DNA of 64,000 nt from Microbacterium sulfonylureivorans (lineage in GTDB: Bacteria > Actinomycetota > Actinomycetes > Actinomycetales > Microbacteriaceae): positions 62,001-126,000 of the forward strand of contig NZ_RJAD01000004.1 in NCBI RefSeq assembly GCF_003999995.1, given 5' to 3'. A program made the position numbers and the translations under genes. The notes under the pieces were generated by a model. It did not search any database. It had not been told where the DNA came from and saw nothing but the letters and a program-made list of their open reading frames with translations. Positions 57,495 through 64,000 of the stretch are shown in pieces; positions within the stretch are counted from its first letter, which is position 1; each line of letters opens with the position of its first letter.

Positions 57495-59012
57495 ATGGCA
57501 TCGCCCGTCCCTCCCCCTCCCGTCGACGCGCCGTCGCGCTACCGCATCGAGCCGACGGTCGTACAGGCGCTGCGGAGTCCGCGACTGCTCACCCGCGAGG
57601 TGCTCGCCGGGCTCGTCGTGGCGATCGCGCTCATCCCCGAGGCGATCGCGTTCTCGGTGGTCGCCGGAGTCGACCCGCGCGTCGGACTCTTCTCCTCGTT
57701 CGTGCTCGCGGTCGTCATCGCCTTCACAGGCGGCCGACCCGCGATGATCACAGCCGCCGCGGGTGCCGTCGCCCTCGTGATCGCCCCCGTCGCGCGCGAG
57801 TACGGCATGGACTACTTCATCGCGACGGTGGTGCTGGCGGGCGTCATCCAGATCGTGCTCGCGGTGCTCGGCGTCGCCAAGCTCATGCGGTTCATCCCGC
57901 GAAGCGTCATGGTCGGGTTCGTGAACGCGCTTGCGATTCTCATCTTCGTCTCACAGCTGCCACAGCTCATCGACGTGCCGTGGGCGGTCTACGTGCTCGT
58001 CGTCGCCGGACTCGGCATCCTGTATCTGTGGCCGCGGATCACCCGAGCGGTCCCCGCTCCGCTCGTCGCGGTCGTGCTCCTCACTGCCGTCGTCGCCGTG
58101 TTCGGCATCGCCGTGCCCGACGTCGGCGACCAGGGCGAGCTGCCCCGGAGCCTGCCGGAGCTGCTGATCCCGAACGTCCCGCTCACATGGGAGACGCTGC
58201 AGATCATCGCGCCCTACGCCTTCGCGGTGGCCCTCGTCGGCCTGCTCGAGTCGCTCATGACTGCCAAGCTCGTCGACGACATCACCGACACGCATTCCCG
58301 CAAGACGCGCGAGGCGTGGGGGCTCGGGGTCGCGAACCTGGCCTCGGCCTTCTTCGGCGGGACGGGGGGCTGCGCGATGATCGGCCAGACGATGATCGGC
58401 GTGAAGGCGTCCGGCGCTCGCACGCGCATCTCGACGTTCATGGCGGGCGTGTTCGTGCTGGTGCTGGTCGTGGTGCTCGGCGACGTCGTCGCGATCATCC
58501 CGATGGCGGCGCTGGTCGCCGTGATGATCGTCGTCTCGGTCTCGACGTTCGACTGGCACAGCATCCGGCCGTCGACCCTGAAGCGGATGCCTCTCAGCGA
58601 GACCGCCGTCATGCTCGTCACCGTCGGGCTCACCGTCTGGACGCATAACCTCGCGATCGGGGTGATCGCCGGCGTTTTGTCGGCGATGGTGCTCTTCGCC
58701 CGCCGGGTCGCCCACTTCACGACGGTCACCCGCACCGTCGACGGCGACGTGGCGCGGTACCGCGTCGACGGCGAGCTGTTCTTCGCATCGAGCAACGACC
58801 TCACGACGCAGTTCGAGTACGCGGCCGACCCTGCGAGGGTCGTGATCGACATGTCGCGATCGCACGTGTGGGATGCCTCGACCGTCGCCGCCCTCGACGC
58901 CATCGTCACGAAGTACGGGCAACGCGGGACCGCCGTCGAGCTCGAAGGGATGAACGCGGCGACAACCGCGTTCCACGGGCGACTGAGCGGCGAGCTGTCG
59001 GGCGGGGACTGA
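57495..59012 (+). CDS. SulP-family anion transporter
   Basis: 505 aa. SLC26/SulP layout: about 10-14 helices starting [28 protein letters not shown] (residues ~35-62), the pore segment [21 protein letters not shown], then [62 protein letters not shown], the family's hallmark. A C-terminal STAS domain ([46 protein letters not shown]) follows. Transports sulfate, bicarbonate or dicarboxylates; the ion is undetermined. Confidence 0.9.
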   Translation: MASPVPPPPVDAPSRYRIEPTVVQALRSPRLLTREVLAGLVVAIALIPEAIAFSVVAGVDPRVGLFSSFVLAVVIAFTGGRPAMITAAAGAVALVIAPVAREYGMDYFIATVVLAGVIQIVLAVLGVAKLMRFIPRSVMVGFVNALAILIFVSQLPQLIDVPWAVYVLVVAGLGILYLWPRITRAVPAPLVAVVLLTAVVAVFGIAVPDVGDQGELPRSLPELLIPNVPLTWETLQIIAPYAFAVALVGLLESLMTAKLVDDITDTHSRKTREAWGLGVANLASAFFGGTGGCAMIGQTMIGVKASGARTRISTFMAGVFVLVLVVVLGDVVAIIPMAALVAVMIVVSVSTFDWHSIRPSTLKRMPLSETAVMLVTVGLTVWTHNLAIGVIAGVLSAMVLFARRVAHFTTVTRTVDGDVARYRVDGELFFASSNDLTTQFEYAADPARVVIDMSRSHVWDASTVAALDAIVTKYGQRGTAVELEGMNAATTAFHGRLSGELSGGD

Positions 59013-59057
59013 ACCGCCCCGCACGTTTCGCATATGCCGGCGATACAGCCCGCGATC

Positions 59058-59063
59058 TAGGCT
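59058..59063 (+). promoter_or_regulatory. -10 hexamer TAGGCT, response-regulator gene
   Basis: Six bases before the ATG at 59070. Confidence 0.45.
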
Positions 59064-59069
59064 GTCGGC

Positions 59070-59747
59070 ATGCGCGTGCTGATCGTCGAGGACGAGCTGT
59101 ACCTCGCCGAGGCCATCCGCGACGGACTCCGGCTCGAGGCGATCGCCGCCGACCTCGCAGGCGACGGCGACACGGCGCTCGAGCAGCTCGCGGTGAACCA
59201 GTACGACGTGGTCGTCCTCGATCGCGACATCCCCGGCCCGAACGGCGACGAGATCGCGCGGCACGTCGCCGCCACGCCTGCCGGGCCGCGCATCCTCATG
59301 CTGACGGCCGCCGACCGCCTCGACGACAAGGAGACCGGGTTCGAGAGCGGCGCGGACGACTATCTCACCAAGCCCTTCGCCCTGCGCGAGCTCGTGCTGC
59401 GGCTGCGCGCCCTCGGCCGCCGACCCGCGGCCGGCGCTCCCCCGGTCATCGAGTTCGGCGGGCTGCGGCTCGATCCGTTCCGCCGAGAGGTGTACCGCGA
59501 CGGGCGGTACGTCGCCCTCACCCGCAAGCAGTTCGCCGTGCTCGAGGTCCTCCTGTCGGCACGAGGCGGCGTCGTCAGCGCCGAGGACCTGCTCGAGCGG
59601 GCGTGGGACGAGAACGCCGACCCGTTCACCAACGCCGTCCGCATCACCATCTCGACCCTGCGCAAGCGCCTCGGCGAGCCCTGGGTGATCGAGACGGTCG
59701 CGGGCGTCGGCTACCGCGTGAGCGAGGCAGCGGATGCCGCCGGCTGA
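59070..59747 (+). CDS. OmpR/PhoB-type response regulator
   Basis: 225 aa. The receiver domain VLIVEDELYLAEAIRDGL has the acidic pocket, phosphoacceptor Asp in VVVLDRDIPGPNG (about residue 51) and Lys in YLTKPFALREL (about 98). The winged-helix output LTRKQFAVLEVLLSARGGVVSAEDLLERAW ... LRKRLGEPWVIETVAGVGYR completes it. Leaderless start. Overlaps the sensor kinase gene by 14 bases. Confidence 0.92.
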   Translation: MRVLIVEDELYLAEAIRDGLRLEAIAADLAGDGDTALEQLAVNQYDVVVLDRDIPGPNGDEIARHVAATPAGPRILMLTAADRLDDKETGFESGADDYLTKPFALRELVLRLRALGRRPAAGAPPVIEFGGLRLDPFRREVYRDGRYVALTRKQFAVLEVLLSARGGVVSAEDLLERAWDENADPFTNAVRITISTLRKRLGEPWVIETVAGVGYRVSEAADAAG

Positions 59748-60864
59748 GGCATCCGGAGCCCCCGCCGACCGCCCGCGCGGGCTGTCTGTGCGGATCAAGC
59801 TCGCGCTGAGCTACGCAGGATTCCTCGTCATCGCCGGCATCGCCCTGTTCGCGGTCGGCTTCCTGCTGCTCCGCTTCGTGCCCGAAGGCAACGTCTACGT
59901 CGTCGGCGGCGGCTGGGCGCCGAATCGCACGAACCTCGTCGAGGTGTTCGTCAAGTACGCCTGGTGGGCACTGGCACTCCTGGTCGTGATCGGGCTCCTG
60001 GGCGGATGGCTCCTCGCCGGGCAGATGCTGCGGCCGCTGGACCGCATCACCGATGCCGCGCGCCGCGCGCGCGACGGGTCGCTCGACCATCGCATCGCCC
60101 TGCCCGGACCCGGTGACGAGCTCACCGACCTGGCCGACGCCTTCGACGCGATGCTCGGACGCGTCCAGCACACGCTCGACGAGGAGCGCCGCTTCGCCGC
60201 CAACGCCTCGCACGAGCTGCGGACCCCGCACGCGATCATCCGGACCATGGTCGAGGTCGCCGAGGCGGATCCCGACGGCCGCGACGTCGACGAGCTGCTC
60301 CGGCGCGTGGGCGCGACGAACGACCGCGCGATCGCGATCACCGAAGCGCTCCTCGCCCTCGCCCGTGCCGGGCGGGGCGGCACGTGGGACCGCGAGCCCG
60401 TCGACCTCGCGACGATCGGGGCCGAGGCCATCGACGACGAGCGGGCGGATGCCGAGGCCCGCGGCATCCGGATCGATTCCGCGCTCGGCCCGGCGCCCGC
60501 GCTCGGCAATCGCACGCTCCTCGGCCGGCTCGCCGCGAACCTGGTGCACAACGCCGTCGTGCACAACGTCCAGGGCGGGTGGATCTCGGTCACCACAGCG
60601 CCGGGAGCCGGCGGTTCGGCCGTGCTGACGGTCGCGAACACCGGCGCCCTCATCGACCCCCGCGTGGCGACGACGCTCCTGGAGCCGTTCGTGAGGGGTG
60701 CGGGCCGCGCCCGCAGTGCGAGCGGCGAGGACGGCTCGGGCCTCGGCCTGGCGATCGTGGAATCGATCGCGCGCGCCCACGGAGGGGCGGTCGAGGTGGC
60801 GGCGCGGCCGGAGGGCGGGCTCGGCGTGCGGGTGACGCTCCCCGGGTCACCGCCCGGCCGCTGA
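59734..60864 (+). CDS. two-component sensor histidine kinase
   Basis: 376 aa. Two membrane helices (about residues 22-47 and 72-93), HAMP (LLAGQMLRPLDRITDAARRARDGSLDHRIALP), H box RRFAANASHELRTPHAI (about residue 157-173), N box LAANLVHNAVVHN, G2 GSGLGLAIVESIARAHGG. The extracytoplasmic loop is only ~25 residues (PEGNVYVVGGGWAPNRTN), so it likely senses through the membrane. Partner of the upstream response regulator. Its end overlaps the convergent VanZ gene by 18 bases. Confidence 0.92.
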   Translation: MPPAEASGAPADRPRGLSVRIKLALSYAGFLVIAGIALFAVGFLLLRFVPEGNVYVVGGGWAPNRTNLVEVFVKYAWWALALLVVIGLLGGWLLAGQMLRPLDRITDAARRARDGSLDHRIALPGPGDELTDLADAFDAMLGRVQHTLDEERRFAANASHELRTPHAIIRTMVEVAEADPDGRDVDELLRRVGATNDRAIAITEALLALARAGRGGTWDREPVDLATIGAEAIDDERADAEARGIRIDSALGPAPALGNRTLLGRLAANLVHNAVVHNVQGGWISVTTAPGAGGSAVLTVANTGALIDPRVATTLLEPFVRGAGRARSASGEDGSGLGLAIVESIARAHGGAVEVAARPEGGLGVRVTLPGSPPGR

Positions 60865-61329
60865 CCGAGCGGCGCGAGTCGACGCACGGCGGATGGCCTC
60901 GACGGCGCTGACGGTCAACCGGCAGATCGTGACGGCGACGACGCCGATCACGGCGCCTGCGGTGTTCCAGAACACGTCCTCGGGGTCCGGGACACGACCG
61001 GGGATCGATGCCTGCGCGTACTCGACGGCGGCGGACAGGGCGAGTCCGGCGAGCACGGCCAGCACCCAGTACCGCTTGCGCAGCAGCAGCGCGATCGTCG
61101 CACCGAGCGGGACGAACAGCAGGGTGTTGAGGATCCGCTCGGCGTCGCCGTACGGGATCCACACCAGCAGGGGCGCGGTCACGACATCCATCAGCCGCAT
61201 GAACTCGCCGCGCGCCGGCGCCACCAGGGCGCGCGGCCCGAGGGTGAGGACCGCCACTGCGACGATCGCGGCGACGGCGGCGACCGCCCGAGTGGTCCGG
61301 CTCCGTGCTGCGCGTGCGCTGTCCGACAT
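60847..61329 (-). CDS. VanZ-family membrane protein
   Basis: 160 aa with four hydrophobic helices. The VanZ signature is ILNTLLFVPLGATIALLLRKRYW (about residues 67-90) and EYAQASIPGRVPDPEDVFWNTAGAVIG (about 104-130). VanZ lowers teicoplanin susceptibility in enterococci; actinobacterial members are uncharacterised. Convergent and 18 bases overlapping with the kinase. Confidence 0.86.
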   Translation of the reverse strand: MSDSARAARSRTTRAVAAVAAIVAVAVLTLGPRALVAPARGEFMRLMDVVTAPLLVWIPYGDAERILNTLLFVPLGATIALLLRKRYWVLAVLAGLALSAAVEYAQASIPGRVPDPEDVFWNTAGAVIGVVAVTICRLTVSAVEAIRRASTRAARSAAGR

Positions 61330-61412
61330 GGCTCCCGCCTCCCGCCGGCTGACGGACCGGCAGGTCCAGTCCAGCGGGAGCGATGTTGCGGGAGCGTATG
61401 CGGAAGCCGCGC

Positions 61413-61976
61413 TCAGCGCAGGAACGCCGCCGGGTCGAACTCGTCGATCGGGATGACGCGCACGCGCGGCAGCGGTGCGTCGAAGACCTGGGCGTCGTAC
61501 TCGAGGTCGAAGCGCTCGAGCCCGGGGATCGACGAGAAGCCGGCGTTGCGGAACTCGGTGAACGCGAGAACGCCGACGCGGCGCTCGCCGTCGATCAGCG
61601 CGGCGACGTCGTCGAGGAAGTCACCGTCGTGGCTGACGAGCATGACGTCGTCGGCGCGGTCGGCGAGGGCGCCGAGAGTGCGCTGGATGGCGATGTCGAC
61701 GACTTTCTCGTCCGGCCCGCCGGAGAGCGGGACGACCTGGTAGTCCATGGCCTTCAGCGCCTGGACGAAGGCCATCGGGATGCCGGTCGTCGCGTTGAGG
61801 AAGAACAGGCCGCGCGCGGACTGCTTCCACTTGCGCGACGCGAACGACATCAGCCGGTCCCAGCGCGGACGCTCATCCGGCTGCGGGCGGCGTCCGAGGA
61901 TCGACCCGCCGAGCGTCGCGTCGATGTTCTCGCCGTCCACCAGCACCCACGTCGTGCGGCCGTCGTTGTCGCTCAC
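61413..61976 (-). CDS. NYN-domain (PIN-like) protein
   Basis: 187 aa. TTWVLVDGENIDATLGGSIL holds the first conserved Asp of the NYN/PIN-like ribonuclease fold; ALADRADDVMLVSHDGDFLDDVAALI holds the second acidic pair. FDLEYDAQVFDAPLPRVRV follows. Predicted to cleave RNA; no partner is near. GTG start. Confidence 0.84.
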   Translation of the reverse strand: MSDNDGRTTWVLVDGENIDATLGGSILGRRPQPDERPRWDRLMSFASRKWKQSARGLFFLNATTGIPMAFVQALKAMDYQVVPLSGGPDEKVVDIAIQRTLGALADRADDVMLVSHDGDFLDDVAALIDGERRVGVLAFTEFRNAGFSSIPGLERFDLEYDAQVFDAPLPRVRVIPIDEFDPAAFLR

Positions 61977-62166
61977 TCGGGTCTCCTCGCCGGGCTCGCC
62001 GTTGCGCGTCCCCTCGTCGATCCTAGGCGGCCTCCGGCGCGAGCACCTCGGGACCGGCGAGGCGAGGAGACCACGCGGTAGCACTCGACCGCGCGCAGGG
62101 CAATCCCCGTACGCGAGAGGGGGCTCGGTGCGTACGGTCGAAGTGTTCCGACGACAGGAGAACCCC

Positions 62167-62757
62167 TTGGCCACGACCACTGCGAAGAAGACGAGCACGA
62201 CGAAGTCCGCCTCCACCGCCTCGACGGCGCGCAACAAGCGTCGCAGCGCCCGCGGCGGTGTCGGCGCCGAGCTGACCAGCGAGCAGAACGCTGAGCAGGG
62301 GTTCACGGCATCGGAGTCCCTCAGCGAGAACCTCCAGAAGGTGCTGGTCGACCTCATCGAGCTGTCGCTGCAGGGCAAGCAGGCCCACTGGAACGTCGTG
62401 GGCCGCAACTTCCGCGACACCCATCTGCAGCTCGACGAGATCATCGAGGCGGCCCGCGACTTCGGCGACACCGTCGCCGAGCGCATGCGCTCGCTCCACG
62501 CGCTGCCGGACGGGCGCAGCGACCTGGTCGCCCAGACCACGACGCTGCCGGAGTTCCCCCAGGGCGAGATCGCCACGAGCGAGGTCGTCGACCTGATGAC
62601 GGAGCGACTGGATGCCGTGGCCACGACGTGCCGCGACGTGCACGACGACGTCGACGACGAAGACCCCACGAGCGCCGACATCCTCCACGCGATCCTCGAA
62701 CGCGTGGAGCAGCTCTCGTGGATGGTGAGCGCGGAGAACCGCACCCCCAAGCGGTGA
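62167..62757 (+). CDS. dps: Dps/ferritin-like DNA-protection protein
   Basis: 196 aa. A Lys/Arg/Ser/Thr-rich N-terminal tail (ATTTAKKTSTTKSASTASTARNKRRSARGG) suits DNA binding as in other Dps proteins; the four-helix ferritin core has the ferroxidase residues in KQAHWNVVGRNFRDTHLQLDEIIEAARDFGDTVAERM. Stores iron and shields DNA from oxidants. The start is TTG after AGGAGA, which standard callers may miss. A hairpin terminator follows. Confidence 0.9.
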   Translation: MATTTAKKTSTTKSASTASTARNKRRSARGGVGAELTSEQNAEQGFTASESLSENLQKVLVDLIELSLQGKQAHWNVVGRNFRDTHLQLDEIIEAARDFGDTVAERMRSLHALPDGRSDLVAQTTTLPEFPQGEIATSEVVDLMTERLDAVATTCRDVHDDVDDEDPTSADILHAILERVEQLSWMVSAENRTPKR

Positions 62758-62775
62758 CCCCCTAGGCGCTCGACG

Positions 62776-62804
62776 CTGCCCGCCTCCCCCCGGACGGCGG
62801 GCAG
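62776..62804 (+). terminator. hairpin terminator after dps
   Basis: 9-bp stem (CTGCCCGCC at 62776-62784, GGCGGGCAG at 62796-62804) 18 bases after the stop. Confidence 0.5.
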
Positions 62805-62834
62805 TGCCATCCCCGGACCACTTCACCGGGTCGC

Positions 62835-62840
62835 TACCCT
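62835..62840 (+). promoter_or_regulatory. -10 hexamer TACCCT, phosphotransferase gene
   Basis: Six bases before the ATG at 62847. Confidence 0.4.
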
Positions 62841-62846
62841 GATCCG

Positions 62847-63794
62847 ATGGATGTGCACGGAGGCCGCAGCCGTCTCGCGTGGTCGGATCTGCCCTCTGCG
62901 GTCCGCTCCCGCATCGAGGAGCTCGCCGGCGCGCGGATCGTCGAGGCGACCACGGCGCTCGGCGGCTTCTCCCCCGGCCTCGCCTCGACCCTGACGCTCG
63001 CCGACGGGCGCACGGTGTTCGCGAAGGCTGTGGCCACCGACACCGGACCGGGCAGCTCCGAGCTGCTCCGTCGCGAGCGGTCGAATCTGGAGCGCCTCGG
63101 CGAGCGTCCCTTCGCGTCCCGCATGCTCGCCGCCCACGACGACGGCGATTGGGTGGTGGTGCTGTTCGACCATGTTCCGGGACACGCGCCACGGCCGTCC
63201 GACCGGGCCGAGCGGGCGCGGATGATCCGGGCGTACGAGGAGGTCGCGGCATCCTTCACCCCCTCGCCGATCGCCGCGGCGACGTTCGCGGAGGCGAGCG
63301 ACCGCAGCCTCGATCGGTGGAACGAAGCCGCTCCCGGCGACCCGGGCGTCGAGCTCGACCCGTGGATCTCCGCGAACTTCGACCTCGTGCGGACAATCGC
63401 GTCGCGGTGGCGGGATGCCTCGGCCGGCGACGCGCTCGTGCACGGCGACCTCCGCGCCGACAACATGCTTCTCGACGGCGACACGGTGACCATCGTCGAC
63501 TGGACCGAGGTCTGCATCGGCGCACCGTGGGTGGACTGGACGCTCGCGGTGCCGAGCGTGTGCCTCTTCCCGGGAACCCCGGCACCGGAGGACGCCTTCC
63601 GCGAGTCGTCGCTCGCCGCGATCGCCCCGCCGGCAGACGTCACCTCGCTCGTGGCCGCGGCGGCCGGCTACTTCCTGTGCTCGTCGGCGCTCCCGGTGAT
63701 CCCGGCCCTGCCGACGCTGCGCGACTTCCAGCGCGAGCAGGGGCTCGTCGCCGCGCTCTGGCTGCAGTCGCGGGTCGAAGCAGGTCTGGCCTGA
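62847..63794 (+). CDS. aminoglycoside phosphotransferase-family kinase
   Basis: 315 aa, protein-kinase-like fold. The Brenner motif VHGDLRADNMLLDGDTVTIVDWTEVCIGAPWVDW (about residues 198-230) has the catalytic Asp, the Asn and the DW metal site. N lobe: FSPGLASTLTLADGRTVFAKAV with the nucleotide Lys. Despite the family name such proteins often phosphorylate sugars, homoserine or choline. Leaderless start. The substrate is unknown. Confidence 0.85.
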   Translation: MDVHGGRSRLAWSDLPSAVRSRIEELAGARIVEATTALGGFSPGLASTLTLADGRTVFAKAVATDTGPGSSELLRRERSNLERLGERPFASRMLAAHDDGDWVVVLFDHVPGHAPRPSDRAERARMIRAYEEVAASFTPSPIAAATFAEASDRSLDRWNEAAPGDPGVELDPWISANFDLVRTIASRWRDASAGDALVHGDLRADNMLLDGDTVTIVDWTEVCIGAPWVDWTLAVPSVCLFPGTPAPEDAFRESSLAAIAPPADVTSLVAAAAGYFLCSSALPVIPALPTLRDFQREQGLVAALWLQSRVEAGLA

Positions 63795-63819
63795 CGGATG
63801 CGCTCCGCCGTCCGATGCG

Positions 63820-64000
63820 TCAATCGGTGCGGGCGGTGCGCAGCGGCGACAGCAGGGCGACCAGGAACGCGACAGTGAAGACGGCTGCCGCTCCGAAGAG
63901 CACGGCGTTCACCCCGACGAATGTCGCCGCCACACCTCCTGCCAGCGCGCCCGCAGCCGCCATCGTGCGATTGGCCGACCGCCGCGTGCCGTTCACCCTG
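63820..64000 (-). CDS. C-terminal end of a membrane transporter (MFS-like), runs off the right edge
   Basis: Open from the right edge to TGA at 63820-63822, about 59 residues ending LLSPLRTARTD. It starts ANRTMAAAGALAGGVAATFVG and contains one or two hydrophobic helices (NAVLFGAAAVFTVAFLVAL). Length and pattern match the last helices of an MFS permease, but one helix pair is not diagnostic. Confidence 0.5.
   Translation of the reverse strand, partial: RVNGTRRSANRTMAAAGALAGGVAATFVGVNAVLFGAAAVFTVAFLVALLSPLRTARTD

Noticed and set aside
1-64000. CRISPR array, tRNA, rRNA or insertion sequence
   Set aside because: No spaced direct repeats with unique spacers, cloverleaf-like sequence, rRNA motif or transposase was recognised by eye.

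Overview
The window is 64 kb of very GC-rich chromosome with dense, short-spaced genes, frequent GTG/TTG starts, many ATGA/GTGA start-stop overlaps and DUF222-HNH, DUF2510, DUF1206, FBP-domain and Erm-type proteins. Mycothiol-type arsenate reductases and the very frequent word GGATGCC/GGCATCC fit a high-GC actinobacterium, most likely Microbacteriaceae (Microbacterium or a close relative); that assignment is inference from gene content and style. No rRNA, tRNA, CRISPR array, transposase or integrase is visible.

Layout. 1-4500: the end of a P2-type cation ATPase, a zinc alcohol dehydrogenase and a small membrane protein, with two DosR/DevR-like boxes. 4525-9549: an arsenic cluster (two arsC, an ArsR-ArsC fusion, a GNAT, an ArsO-like flavoprotein, then divergent arsR and an aquaporin) with two distinct classes of ArsR-type operator. 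9582-17360: a tightly coupled seven-gene minus-strand operon (dehydrogenase, PTPS-like, glycosyltransferase, methyltransferase, flippase-like, RibD-like reductase, membrane sulfatase-like) with a divergent CDP-alcohol phosphotransferase. This looks like an undescribed pathway for a pterin-related or glyco/phospholipid-type product. 17397-19085: DUF4396 and a formylglycine-generating enzyme (FGE) diverging from a CsoR-like copper operator. 19174-28236: miscellaneous enzymes, then a hydrolase-glycosyltransferase-methyltransferase group facing a large LuxR-type regulator.

28258-35253: a YcaQ-type glycosylase, a 600-bp gene-free stretch with two tandem-repeat arrays beside a DUF222-HNH gene, small enzymes, an Erm methyltransferase with a leader peptide and attenuator, and a secreted SLT-type protein. 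35335-37670: msrB and msrA, each behind the same ECF-type promoter. 37688-45000: a transporter, DUF2510 and LON-domain proteins, an ABC1 kinase with PadR, cspA, an FBP-domain gene with a uORF, and a Y-family polymerase. 45011-50613: a sulfite-oxidase-like protein, a membrane-protein pseudogene with one in-frame amber codon, and small enzymes. 50778-53946: a complete osmoprotectant-type ABC importer. 54007-64000: a PadR/serine-hydrolase pair, a cupin, DUF3054, TrhO, SulP, a two-component system, VanZ, NYN, Dps, a phosphotransferase-family protein and the end of an exporter-like membrane protein.

Regulation. At least 21 starts (including two uORFs and one 9-residue ORF) have a TANNNT hexamer 6 or 7 bases upstream, the spacing expected of leaderless transcripts, which helps fix start codons. 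Stress themes recur: arsenic, copper, methionine oxidation, hypoxia-like boxes, Dps and ribosome-targeting drugs.
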